Source of the DNA: Arion vulgaris
Taxonomy: Eukaryota > Mollusca > Gastropoda > Stylommatophora > Arionidae
Assembly (NCBI GenBank): GCA_020796225.1
Contig: CM036755.1
Span: forward strand, 16,307,317 to 16,371,316
Length of the DNA stretch: 64,000 bases
Direction: 5' to 3'
Shown here: one piece after another, positions 1 through 10,555 of the stretch
How positions within the stretch are numbered: the first letter of the stretch is position 1
How the letters are laid out: every line of letters begins with the position of its first letter
Notes under the pieces: generated by a model
The model's input: only the letters and a program-made list of their open reading frames with translations
Told to the model about the DNA's origin: nothing
The model's database searches: none
Program-made: the position numbers and the translations under genes

Positions 1-84
1 CGAAATAGTATGTGATCACAAGTGAATTGATTAAAGGTTATTTTAATATTATTGAATTTTACAAAACTAATGTCAATTTCTCAG

Positions 85-375
85 GACCGAGTGATCTTCC
101 ATCGGCTTGAGCATATTTGCTACACCATAGACCACGGAGAGTGGCCCTTTGCCCGACGACCAGCCCAAGCTTTCTTTCCACCAGGCACACCCACCAACAT
201 GGACTCTCGCAGTGAAACTCCTGTCAGTGCCAGTATTAAGTCAGATGGTGCTGCTGGTGCAGAGTCTGACCATAGTGAGGGAGCTCCTGGCGTGGAGACA
301 TCTAATCAGGGGATGATGGGGGCAGGATCTGAACCGAACCAGGGCCGAGAGTTTCTAGTGCCCGCAAACTCAGAG
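85..375 (+). CDS. CHD7: CHD7/8/9-like exon 1 of window (97 codons)
   Basis: The acceptor is a pyrimidine-rich stretch ending TTTCTCAG at 84 and the donor is GAG|GTAGG at 376. The exon is 291 nt, phase 0 at both ends; the frame is closed by stops upstream of the acceptor. It opens with DRVIFHRLEHICYTIDHG followed by WPFARRP. This resembles the conserved DRV...R...IC...G.WP..RR segment that CHD6-9 proteins carry after the SANT/SLIDE region; that comparison is from memory of the family. The remaining 60 or so residues are low-complexity Ser/Gly/Glu-rich linker (SDHSEGAPGVE), probably disordered. The exon joins in frame to the one at 2181. Confidence 0.8.
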
Positions 376-686
376 GTAGGATAGAAGTCTGATTGGATGA
401 AATCAGAGATGATATCTATCATCTTGTATGTTGTAGCTATTGCTAGATATTCATTTATTTTGTCTGTGTAGAGTTGTAATGTCTTTTACACTCCAACTGT
501 TGAGATGTTATCTATCGTGTATATTGTTATTGTTGACACTTGATCTACTGACCTGTTTTCTCTTTGACCTGCTGACCTGTTTGCTCATAGACAGCCTTTG
601 TCTGGTATTTGCATAAATTATCAATACAAGTGTTATATTCATATCCATCTGCACAGGTAGACAAAGCAGTTGTTGACTTGCACATC
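376..686. other. Intron 1, 5' part, no feature seen
   Basis: AT-rich intronic sequence between the exon 1 donor and a small hAT-like element. I see no coding potential, repeat array or RNA gene here. Confidence 0.5.
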
Positions 687-694
687 TTGTGGAG

Positions 695-1033
695 CAGGGT
701 TTCCCAACGTAGGGCACATGCCCATTTTTAAGGGGGCAATTTGTCAAAGGGAAAAAAATAAATAATTACTAATAATTAAAATAATATAGAAAATCTTACA
801 TTAAAATTATTTCATGCTTGAATTTCAGTTCTCCATTATATGTTTTTTGAAAATTTACTTACTATGTCGCCTCTACAATTTTCTAGTGATTTCTTCCTAA
901 AACCTATCATTTAAGTTTCTTCAGTGAACAATTTAATTTTTGAATATACAAAAAAAATGATGTATATGTTACATAGGGGGTATAAGAATTTTGAAAGACT
1001 TTGGGGGTGACCTAACAAAGTTGGGAAACACTG
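695..1033. mobile_element. Non-autonomous hAT-like element (MITE)
   Basis: The ends are inverted: CAGGGTTTCCCAAC on the left, and on the right GTTGGGAAACACTG, whose complement reads CAGTGTTTCCCAAC. CAGNGNTTCCCAA is the usual end of hAT/Charlie-type transposons. The flanking 8-mers are TTGTGGAG (687-694) and CTGTAGAG (1034-1041), six of eight matching, as expected of a decayed 8-bp hAT target-site duplication. The 339-bp interior is AT-rich with a G-run and no transposase. A second hAT-like element with better-preserved duplication lies at 19185. Confidence 0.75.
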
Positions 1034-1041
1034 CTGTAGAG

Positions 1042-1923
1042 CAACAAAATCTCTTCATTGTGCTTCAAGCAGTCTGCATCCTTTACATGGATCCCTATAA
1101 CTGATCTATACTGTTCATCATCATCTTCGGCAATCAATTTCTTCTATGCTGCTTTTCTAGCATGAGTCATAAACAGGATGGTGCACTTAAGGTCTTTGAC
1201 TGTCCCCCCACAGTTTGTTCTGAAAGGTTCCTGTTGACCAGATTTTGTTTCTCAAGTTAAGATAACTTGGGCAGCATTGCAAGATGTACCTTGGGGACTG
1301 CTGTAGTGCTTCACAGATGCAGGAGTCCCCGAGGCCCATTCAGTGTAGGCGGGCATTGAGGTCGCAGTGTCCTGTTCTAATTCTGAAACTGAATCTAATT
1401 TTCCACTGTTCTCTGCCATGTTTTCTTTATCTGCCTGTACTTCATTTTTCCTCTGAGGTCAACAATTGAGAAGAGAATGCTAAGTACAGGTGAATGGAGG
1501 CAGTGATATCTGCAGCAGTGAACCTGAAAAGTTTGTAAAGCTGAAGAAGATACTTCTAATGTGTTTCACAATTTGTATTTGCAGTTTCATATTCAGCTAG
1601 AAGAAAGAAGTTACAAAATACATTTGTATTTTTTTTAAAGTTGATAGAAATCTGAATTGTATGATACAGCTCACATCTGTATTTTGTTCAAGAGATTACT
1701 AGAGTTGTTGGTGTAGCTGTGAAGTTTGTGTAACACCCTTGGTAGTTCAGTTGCCCTTTTTGTCAAATGTGATGAATCCATATGGTGGAAACCTGCTGCA
1801 ATCGTTTGCCTTTAGATTTGTTAAGCTGCAAAATAATTATATTCTATAGTTTAGTGTTTGTTTTGCTTGAAATTCTTGCAAAAAACATGTTTCTTTCTAA
1901 CTCTTTGTTGTATATGCATATTC
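1042..1923. other. Intron 1, central part, no feature seen
   Basis: Mixed unique intronic sequence. One short open frame at 1284-1469 has no recognisable similarity and lacks the splice context of the surrounding gene, so I do not call it. Confidence 0.4.
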
Positions 1924-2156
1924 GTTGTATGTGAGTATTCATTGTATATCTGTGTGTGTGTTGTATGTGAGTATTCATTGTATATCTGTGTGTGTGTTGT
2001 ATGTGAGTATTAATTGTATATCTGTGTGTATGTTGTATGTGAGTATTCATTGTATATCTGTGTGTGTGTTGTATGTGAGTATTCATTGTATATCTGTGTG
2101 TGTGTTGTATGTGAGTATTCATTGTATATCTGTGTGTATGTGAGTATTCATTGTAT
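1924..2156. repeat. 36-bp minisatellite, about 6.5 copies
   Basis: The unit reads approximately TTGTATGTGAGTATTCATTG followed by TATATCTGTGTGTGTG. It repeats about 6.5 times and ends only some 25 bp before the exon 2 acceptor at 2180. Because 36 is a multiple of three, both strands stay open (YVSIHCISVCVL on plus, MNTHIQHTHRYT on minus); these translations are repeat artefacts. The last unit is shortened by loss of part of the TG run. Confidence 0.92.
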
Positions 2157-2180
2157 TTTTATTGTTTGATTTAGCTTCAG

Positions 2181-2259
2181 AGATCTGATGGCTTGAAGAT
2201 GACATTCCATAAAATGGGACGTGGACGAAGAAGAAAATATGAAATTGATCCAGATAAAG
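2181..2259 (+). CDS. CHD7: CHD7/8/9-like exon 2 (basic GRGRRRK segment)
   Basis: The acceptor is TTTAGCTTCAG ending at 2180 and the donor is AAAG|GTCAGC at 2260. The exon is 79 nt, phase 0 to phase 1. It encodes RSDGLKMTFHKMGRGRRRKY and then EIDPDK. The DGLK(M/L)TF motif followed by a Lys/Arg-rich AT-hook-like patch is a landmark upstream of the first BRK domain in CHD7/8 proteins. The split codon G|CC is completed by the exon at 11502, giving DKANRIQQLL. The exon is squeezed between two unrelated minisatellites (36 bp upstream, 37 bp downstream). Confidence 0.85.
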
Positions 2260-2296
2260 GTCAGCTTTCTTATTTTTATAATTCTATCTCACATCT

Positions 2297-5200
2297 ATCT
2301 ATTCACTGTACTTATCTAACTTGATATCAATTCATTCACTGCTCTTACTTATCTAACTTGATATCAATTCATTCACTGCTCTTACTATCTAACTTGGTAT
2401 CAATTCATTCACTGCTTTTGCTTATCTAACTTGATATCAATTCATTCACTGCTCTTACTTATCTAACTTGATATCAATTCATTCACTGCTCTTACTTATC
2501 TAACTTGATATCAATTCATTCACTGCTCTTACTTATCTAACTTGGTATCAATTCATTCACTGCTCTTACTTATCTAACTTGATATCAATTCATTCACTGC
2601 TCTTACTTATCTAACTTGATATCAATTCATTCACTGCTCTTACTTATCTAACTTGGTATCAATCCATTCACTGCTCTTACTTATCTAACTTGATATCAAT
2701 TCATTCACTGCTCTTACTTATCTAACTTGATATCAATTCATTCACTGCTCTTACTTATCTAACTTGATATCAATTCATTCACTGCTCTTACTTATCTAAC
2801 TTGGTATCAATTCATTCACTGCTCTTGCTTATCTATCTTGATATCAATTCATTCACTGCTCTTACTTATCTAACTTGATATCAATTCATTCACTGCTCTT
2901 ACTTATCTAACTTGGTATCAATTCATTCACTGCTCTTGCTTATCTATCTTGATATCAATTCATTCACTGCTCTTACTTATCTAACTTGGTATCAATCTAT
3001 TCACTGTACTTATCTAACTTGATATCAATTCATTCACTGCTCTTGCTTATCTATCTTGATATCAATTCATTCACTGCTCTTACTTATCTAACTTGGTATC
3101 AATCTATTCACTGTACTTATCTAACTTGATATCAATTCATTCACTGCTCTTACTTATCTAACTTGATATCAATTCATTCACTGCTCTTACTTATCTAACT
3201 TGGTATCAATTCATTCACTGCTCTTACTTATCTAACTTGATATCAATTCATTCACTGCTCTTACTTATCTAACTTGATATCAATTCATTCACTGCTCTTA
3301 CTTATCTAACTTGGTATCAATTCATTCACTGCTCTTACTTATCTAACTTGATATCAATTCATTCACTGCTCTTACTTATCTAACTTGATATCAATTCATT
3401 CACTGCTCTTACTTATCTAACTTGGTATCAATCCATTCACTGCTCTTACTTATCTAACTTGATATCAATTCATTCACTGCTCTTACTTATCTAACTTGAT
3501 ATCAATTCATTCACTGCTCTTACTTATCTAACTTGATATCAATTCATTCACTGCTCTTACTTATCTAACTTGGTATCAATTCATTCACTGCTCTTGCTTA
3601 TCTATCTTGATATCAATTCATTCACTGCTCTTACTTATCTAACTTGATATCAATTCATTCACTGCTCTTACTTATCTAACTTGGTATCAATTCATTCACT
3701 GCTCTTGCTTATCTATCTTGATATCAATTCATTCACTGCTCTTACTTATCTAACTTGGTATCAATCTATTCACTGTACTTATCTAACTTGATATCAATTC
3801 ATTCACTGCTCTTGCTTATCTATCTTGATATCAATTCATTCACTGCTCTTACTTATCTAACTTGGTATCAATCTATTCACTGTACTTATCTAACTTGATA
3901 TCAATTCATTCACTGCTCTTACTTATCTAACTTGGTATCAATCTATTCACTGTACTTATCTAACTTGATATCAATTCATTCACTGCTCTTACTTATCTAA
4001 CTTGATATCAATTCATTCACTGCTCTTACTTATCTAACTTGGTATCAATTCATTCACTGCTCTTGCTTATCTATCTTGATATCAATTCATTCACTGCTCT
4101 TACTTATCTAACTTGATATCAATTCATTCACTGCTCTTACTTATCTAACTTGATATCAATTCATTCACTGCTCTTACTTATCTAACTTGATATCAATTCA
4201 TTCACTGCTCTTACTTATCTAACTTGATATCAATTCATTCACTGCTCTTACTTATCTAACTTGATATCAATTCATTCACTGCTCTTACTTATCTAACTTG
4301 GTATCAATTCATTCACTGCTCTTACTTATCTAACTTGATATCAATTCATTCACTGCTCTTACTTATCTAACTTGGTATCAATTCATTCACTGCTCTTACT
4401 TATCTAACTTGGTATCAATTCATTCACTGCTCTTACTTATCTAACTTGGTATCAATTCATTCACTGCTCTTACTTATCTAACTTGATATCAATTCATTCA
4501 CTGCTCTTACTTATCTAACTTGGTATCAATTCATTCACTGCTCTTACTTATCTAACTTGATATCAATTCATTCACTGCTCTTACTTATCTAACTTGATAT
4601 CAATTCATTCACTGCTCTTACTTATCTAACTTGGTATCAATTCATTCACTGCTCTTACTTATCTAACTTGATATCAATTCATTCACTGCTCTTACTTATC
4701 TAACTTGATATCAATTCATTCACTGCTCTTACTTATCTAACTTGGTATCAATTCATTTACTGCTCTTACTTATCTAACTTGGTATCAATTCATTCACTGC
4801 TCTTACTTATCTAACCTGGTATCAATTCATTCACTGCTCTTACTTATCTAACTTGATATCAATTCATTCACTGCTCTTACTTATCTAACTTGATATCAAT
4901 TCATTCACTGCTCTTACTTATCTAACTTGGTATCAATTCATTCACTGCTCTTGCTTATCTATCTTGATATCAATTCATTCACTGCTCTTACTTATCTAAC
5001 TTGATATCAATTCATTCACTGCTCTTACTTATCTAACTTGATATCAATTCATTCACTGCTCTTACTTATCTAACTTGATATCAATTCATTCACTGCTCTT
5101 ACTTATCTAACTTGATATCAATTCATTCACTGCTCTTACTTATCTAACTTGATATCAATTCATTCACTGCTCTTACTTATCTAACTTGGTATCAATTCAT

Positions 5201-6798
5201 TCACTGCTCTTACTTATCTAACTTGATATCAATTCATTCACTGCTCTTACTTATCTAACTTGGTATCAATTCATTCACTGCTCTTACTTATCTAACTTGG
5301 TATCAATTCATTCACTGCTCTTACTTATCTAACTTGGTATCAATTCATTCACTGCTCTTACTTATCTAACTTGGTATCAATTCATTCACTGCTCTTACTT
5401 ATCTAACTTGGTATCAATTCATTCACTGCTCTTACTTATCTAACTTGATATCAATTCATTCACTGCTCTTACTTATCTAACTTGTTATCAATTCATTCAC
5501 TGCTCTTACTTATCTAACTTGATATCAATTCATTCACTGCTTTTGCTTATCTAACTTGATATCAATTCATTCACTGCTCTTACTTATCTAACTTGATATC
5601 AATTCATTTACTGCTCTTACTTATCTAACTTGGTATCAATTCATTCACTGCTCTTACTTATCTAACCTGGTATCAATTCATGCACTGCTCTTGCTTATCT
5701 ATCTTGATATCAATTCATTCACTGCTCTTACTTATCTAACTTGGTATCAATCTATTCACTGTACTTATCTAACTTGATATCAATTCATTCACTGCTCTTA
5801 CTTATCTAACTTGATATCAATTCATTCACTGCTCTTACTTATCTAACTTGGTATCAATTCATTCACTGCTCTTGCTTATCTATCTTGATATCAATTCATT
5901 CACTGCTCTTACTTATCTAACTTGATATCAATTCATTCACTGCTCTTACTTATCTAACTTGGTATCAATTCATTCACTGCTCTTGCTTATCTATCTTGAT
6001 ATCAATTCATTCACTGCTCTTGCTTATCTAACTTGGTATCAATTCATTCACTGCTCTTACTTATCTAACTTGATATCAATTCATTCACTGCTCTTACTTA
6101 TCTAACTTGATATCAATTCATTCACTGCTCTTACTTATCTAACTTGGTATCAATTCATTCACTGCTCTTACTTATCTAACTTGGTATCAATTCATTCACT
6201 GCTCTTACTTATCTAACTTGATATCAATTCATTCACTGCTCTTACTTATCTAACTTGGTATCAATTCATTCACTGCTCTTACTTATCTAACTTGATATCA
6301 ATTCATTCACTGCTTTTGCTTATCTAACTTGATATCAATTCATTCACTGCTCTTACTTATCTAACTTGATATCAATTCATTTACTGCTCTTACTTATCTA
6401 ACTTGGTATCAATTCATTCACTGCTCTTACTTATCTAACCTGGTATCAATTCATTCACTGCTCTTACTTATCTAACTTGATATCAATTCATTCACTGCTC
6501 TTACTTATCTAACTTGATATCAATTCATTCACTGCTCTTACTTATCTAACTTGGTATCAATTCATTCACTGCTCTTACTTATCTAACTTGATATCAATTC
6601 ATTCACTGCTCTTACTTATCTAACTTGATATCAATTCATTCACTGCTCTTACTTATCTAACTTGGTATCAATTCATTCACTGCTCTTACTTATCTAACTT
6701 GATATCAATTCATTCACTGCTCTTACTTATCTAACTTGATATCAATTCATTCACTGCTCTTACTTATCTAACTTGATATCAATTCATTCACTGCTCTT
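2297..6798. repeat. 37-bp tandem array, about 120 copies, with higher-order structure
   Basis: The consensus unit is TTACTTATCTAACTTGATAT followed by CAATTCATTCACTGCTC (37 bp), spanning about 4.5 kb right after the exon 2 donor. Units fall into few classes: GATATC (an EcoRV site) versus GGTATC, a CTTGCTTATCTATC variant, an AATCCATT variant, and a shortened AATCTATTCACTGTAC variant. The order of variants is itself repeated: the rare AATCC unit recurs at 2652 and 3421 and the shortened unit at 2991 and 3760, both 769 bp apart. Later, CTAACCTGG units recur at 4811, 5662 and 6435. This indicates growth by duplication of multi-unit blocks. Confidence 0.95.
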
Positions 6799-7027
6799 CT
6801 ATGTCTGTCATGTGTATAACTAACCATCCTGGGATCCCACTGCTGAAATGTGTCCCTTCTTGCAGGAATCTTGTATCAAAGTACTTAGTAATCCATATTA
6901 AAACCAGTTTTTCTGTTATTCTGATACTGACAAAGATTTAGAATAAATTGTAGCAATGGTAGGCAGTAGCACCAACAAGGATTGGGAAAATATGTATATA
7001 ACCAGTCAGATATGGGAACCGTCAGCA
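6799..7027. other. Intron 2, short unique stretch
   Basis: Non-repetitive sequence between the 37-bp array and a mariner-like remnant. An acceptor-like CTTGCAG at about 6865 is followed in every phase by early stops and no donor, so no exon is called. Confidence 0.4.
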
Positions 7028-7330
7028 TATACCAGGGGGTGTTCAGAAAGTATTGCACCACATCGGTTTTTGTCAGCCAAAAAAGAAGATGGAAGCATGA
7101 CATTTTGCACACTTCAAAAATTTCATGTGCCGATTGTGTGTACCACAGTTTGCCAAATAATACGGCTGCACTAAACCGTGGAAATGGAGCATGTTAGCAT
7201 CTTGCGTCAGAAGCAGCGATTTGTGATGGAATTTCTTGTTGCAGTGAATGAAACTTGTGAAGATTCCCAAGCAGTCTATGTGATGTGTCTGGAAGTCTTT
7301 CATTTGGCAGAACAGTAAGTTGCTGGTTTC
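7028..7330 (+). mobile_element. Mariner-like 5' remnant
   Basis: GGGGGTGTTCAGAAAGTATT at about 7037 resembles a mariner terminal repeat. About 145 bp downstream an ATG at 7182 begins MEHVSILRQKQRFVMEFLVA, similar in layout to the N-terminal helix-turn-helix region of mariner transposases (compare LKQRAVIEFLTAEG in the better-preserved copy at 9377). The frame is then lost by stops and shifts, and no 3' end or catalytic block is seen. This is a truncated, dead fragment; family assignment is tentative. Confidence 0.4.
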
Positions 7331-7539
7331 ATAGAATAAAAGTAGGGAGTGGAGATACGGAGCTGCATGATCTGCCACAGTCAGAAATGCACTCAGATCA
7401 TTAATCTTAATGATATGCGAATCACTACTCAACATTCATCCTTGCAGCTGTCAGTCAGCAATGATAGTGCAAATACAATTATAAAAAGTCTGATTTTCTC
7501 AGGTTTGCGCAAGAAATATTTCTCAGTCTCACAATTGCA

Positions 7540-7790
7540 CCCAACCGAGTGGTTACCAGGGCCCAAATTTGGGGTTAAAGAATAGAACCACTGTTGCCTG
7601 CCATGCATGTTGTTAGAGCCGACCAAGGAGGTTTGGCTGAAATCGGATGCACATATCCTAAACGTGTAAAAGTCTGCGTTTAGGGGCCTACCAAACCAAT
7701 GTGCAACATACACACATTCTTGGCAATGATCAAACATATCACAAAGAGTGATTAAAATTGGTTGTAAAGAACGAAAGCGAAGGAGACAAT
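7540..7790 (+). repeat. Dispersed repeat, copy A (inverted copy at 63256-63502)
   Basis: About 240 bp from GGGCCCAAATTTGGGGT through TTTGGCTGAAATCGGATGCA and TTTAGGGGCCTACCAAACCA to AGAGTGATTAAAATTG matches the reverse complement of 63256-63502 almost throughout. A related block (CGCCTCTTACGACATGCC, on the other strand) is at 28390. It is probably the 3' end of a LINE or a SINE; I could not assign it to a family. Confidence 0.75.
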
Positions 7791-7930
7791 TGCACCGCTT
7801 ACACAAAAAAACAGCAATCTCTATCCTGTCCAATGAAAGTATCTATTGTACAACTTTCATTCTGTTGAGATGTTTGATTGGTTGGTTTTTTTTATTAGGT
7901 GCTTCATTGATAATCTTGTCATACTTATTT

Positions 7931-8040
7931 CAACTTTTCTGCACAGACACAGCCATTTGTTAGAGATTGTATCTGTTTGATAGTCATTGTTCTCATCCTC
8001 CATGACACTCTGAGATCTGTACACATAACATGACTGAAGT
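7931..8040 (+). repeat. Duplicated intron block, first copy
   Basis: The stretch CTGCACAGACACAG, then TTAGAGATTGTATCT, GATAGTCATTGTTCTCATCC and GAGATCTGTACACATAACAT recurs at 8340-8388 and, after a SINE insertion, at 8656-8710. The first copy begins with CAACTTTT (7931-7938), which is also found inside exon 3 (11516-11523) and at the duplication junction (8326-8333). Confidence 0.8.
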
Positions 8041-8280
8041 AGGAATATAGCTGTGAAGTAAAAACATTACTGAAGTAGAAATACAGCTGTGAAGTAAAAA
8101 CATTACTGAAGTAGAAATACAGCTGTGAAGTAAAAACATTACTGAAGTAGAAATACAGCTGTGAAGTAAAAACATTACTGAAGTAGAAATACAGCTGTGA
8201 AGTAAAAGCATGACTGTGAAGTAGCAATATAGCTGTGAAGTAGCAATACAGCTGCGAAGTAAAAACATGACTATGAAGTG
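8041..8280. repeat. 36-bp minisatellite, about 6 copies
   Basis: The unit ACAGCTGTGAAGTAAAAACA followed by TTACTGAAGTAGAAAT repeats from about 8041 to 8280, with the last units degraded. Short pieces of the same repeat (GAAGTAGGAATATA, AGCTGTGAAGTAATATGACT) flank the LINE insertion at 8745 and 11377, showing that a related array also stood before exon 3. The open reading frames over it (FLLHSCISTSVM on minus) are artefacts of a unit divisible by three. Confidence 0.9.
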
Positions 8281-8290
8281 TACCTTGATT

Positions 8291-8333
8291 GTATCTGATG
8301 TCTTGTTTCATCCAATCGTATTCAGCAACTTTT
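8291..8333 (+). pseudogene. Duplicated exon 3 acceptor with AG mutated to AT
   Basis: TCTTGTTTCATCCAATCGTA and then TTCAGCAACTTTT at 8301-8333 match the exon 3 acceptor and first 22 coding bases at 11491-11523, except that the invariant AG reads AT (CAG to CAT). The similarity extends upstream over GTATTTGATGTCTTG-like intron sequence. It ends at CAACTTTT, where the sequence passes into the second copy of the intron block. This is a non-functional relic of a tandem duplication spanning the intron-exon boundary. Confidence 0.85.
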
Positions 8334-8388
8334 ACTTTGCTGCACAGACACAGTCATTTATTAGAGATTGTATCTTTTTGATAGTCAT

Positions 8389-8655
8389 TTTTTATAGTCT
8401 TTTTGATGAGTGTCTGTAGCTCAAGCGGTAGTGAACTCGATCACAAACCCAAGCGTACCTGGTTCAAACTCCACGGTGGGCAAGTTTGGAAGCAAATTCG
8501 TTTCTGTGGAATTTTTACAGAAGGTAAAAATAGACCTCATCGTTCAGAAAGCAATGGCAAACTACTGAGCGTATAAGTGGTGCCTAGAAAATCAAAGACT
8601 AGTTTACTGTGGTTGATGGCTATATCCTTTAGGATATGCCACGGTTTTCATTTTT
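8389..8655 (+). mobile_element. tRNA-derived SINE, copy 1
   Basis: The head GTGTCTGTAGCTCAAGCGGT has an A-box-like TAGCTCAAGCGG, followed about 45 bp later by a B-box-like GGTTCAAACTCC. The body contains GCAATGGCAAACTACTGAGC and ends near ATATGCCACGGTTTTCATTT. A second copy at 28538-28776 shares the whole length. TTTTTGATAGTCATT occurs on both sides, consistent with a target-site duplication. The element splits the second copy of the duplicated intron block. It is not a functional tRNA gene. Confidence 0.8.
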
Positions 8656-9215
8656 TTGATAGTCATTGTTCTCATCCTCCATGACACTCAGAGATCTGTA
8701 CACATAACATTGAGATCTGTACACATAACATGTGAAGTAGGAATATAATAATAATAATAATAATTCCTCTCGTACCTTTATACGTTACATAGGGCCTGCA
8801 AGTAATTTCTCCATACCGCTCAATCTCCTCCATGGAACTGAGACCAATATTTCCTGCCTCTCTCAGCAAAGTTCGTTTGAGGGTCTCCTTAGGTCGACCT
8901 CTCTTTCTTGAACCCTTTGCATCCCACTTCAATGCCTGCTTTGATATTCGTTGATCATTTCTCCTCAAGGTGTGCCCAACATATCTCCATCTTCTCTTTC
9001 TTATAACAGTTGTCACTAGTGGTTGACCAGACATGTCTCTGATTTCATCACTTCTCCTGAATTCGTTCCATTTTATATTCATTATTTTTCGCAGACATCT
9101 ATTTTCAAATGCATTCAACTTGCTTTCTATATCTTTAGTCATTTTCCAACTCTCGCTGGCATATGTTAGGATTGATATAACATTTGAATCGAAAACTCGT
9201 AATTTAGTTTTAATA

Positions 9216-10555
9216 CGAGGGTGCATTGAAAAGTAATGCCTCCAAGTCCATAACTTTGTTAATAGTGTTCGGAGGCAAATGACACCGATATCAGAATAAA
9301 GTATATGTAAGTGTGTTTTCAGGACAGTAAGTGTCAAGTGTCTGGAATGTTGCGCGTGCGCACAACATTATCCAAGATGGCGTCATACATGGAAATTCGG
9401 TTGAAGCAAAGAGCTGTGATTGAATTCTTGACGGCCGAAGGTTGTGTTCCCATCAACATGCATCGGAAAATGGGAGCGGTATATGGTGACACCTGTGTGG
9501 ATGTGAGTGCTGTTAGGAGGTGGGCAAGGACTGTTAAAGGCGACAATCCAGCGCGATGACCTTGCATGATCAGGCTCGCAGCGGATGACCAATTACAGCA
9601 GTGGATGAACAACACCAAGCTCGCGTGGACGAACTGATTCATGTCAATCGCTGCATCAAGCAAAAAGATGTCGCTACAATGCTTGAAATTTCGACTGACG
9701 AGTACATCACATTATTCATGTATTGCTAGGGTATAGGAAAGTTTGTGCAAGATGGATCCCTCGCATGCTGACACCGGAAATGAAACATCGCCGACATCAG
9801 ACTTGTCAGGAACACCTGATGCGATATGAACGAGAAGGCGATGACTTTATCTGCCGAATTGTCACTGGCGATGAGTCATGGGTGCATCATTACGACCCTG
9901 AAAACAAGCGCCAGTCTATGGAATACAGGCACAAAAACTCACCCACTCCAAAAAAATTAAAAACTGTCGCGTCAGCGGGAAAAGTTTTGATGACCATTTG
10001 TTGGGACTGCCAGGGCGTAATCCACACAGAATGTTTGGAACGCGGCTATACTGTTAATATTGATCGGTATGTGGAAACGATGAAGAAACTACGTGCAAGA
10101 CTGCTGCGTGTTCGTCCTGGAAAACACGCAGTCCTTCAACATGACAATGCTCGTCCACACACTAGTAGACAAACAGTGGCAGCATTAGAGCGTCTCAATT
10201 TTGACGACATTTTAGCGCACCCACCATATAGCCCCGATTTGGCACCTTGTGACTTTTCCTGTTCCCAAAGCTCAAGGAACATCTCAAGGGAAACAGATAT
10301 GCTTCTGCCGAGGATGTGGCAGCAGATGTGCGTACCTGGCTTCGTGAAAAATCATCAGATTTTTTCTTCGACGGATGCAACAACTAGTTCGACGTTGGCG
10401 TGTGTATGTGGAACGTGGAGGTGACTATGCCGAAAAATAATGACTCTATTGTGTAGTGGACATCTCAAGCTTTCTGAAAATGTATGTTTCATTTGTAAAT
10501 TATGTATATTAACAAAGTTATGGACTTGTATGCATTACTTTTCAATGCGCCCTCG
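9216..10555 (+). mobile_element. Mariner transposon nested in the LINE
   Basis: Terminal inverted repeats of about 50 bp: the left end begins CGAGGGTGCATTGAAAAGTA, and the right end complement begins CGAGGGCGCATTGAAAAGTA. Both continue into CAAGTCCATAACTTTGTTAA. TA dinucleotides at 9214-9215 and 10556-10557 are the expected target duplication. The element is 1340 bp, typical for mariner, and carries one transposase pseudogene. It lies inside the minus-strand LINE, between the RT palm region and the C-terminal tail, so it arrived later. Confidence 0.95.
9377..10439 (+). pseudogene. Mariner transposase, frameshifted
   Basis: The N-terminal part MASYMEIRLKQRAVIEFLTA starts at 9377 and runs to a stop at 9557. 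A region with further stops contains QHQARVDELIHVNRCIKQKD. The catalytic part is open from about 9723: IVTGDESWVHHYDPENKRQS gives the first Asp, LQHDNARPHTSR the second, and HPPYSPDLAPCD the third. I count 35 residues between the second and third Asp against 34 in the classic D,D34D. Frame changes occur after PCDF and near the C-terminal DFFFDG block, and the reading ends with DYAEK-stop at 10439. Several independent lesions make it inactive. Confidence 0.88.

Noticed and set aside
6855..6905. Possible exon after CTTGCAG
   Set aside because: Stops occur early in the required phase and there is no donor; exons 2 and 3 already join in phase.
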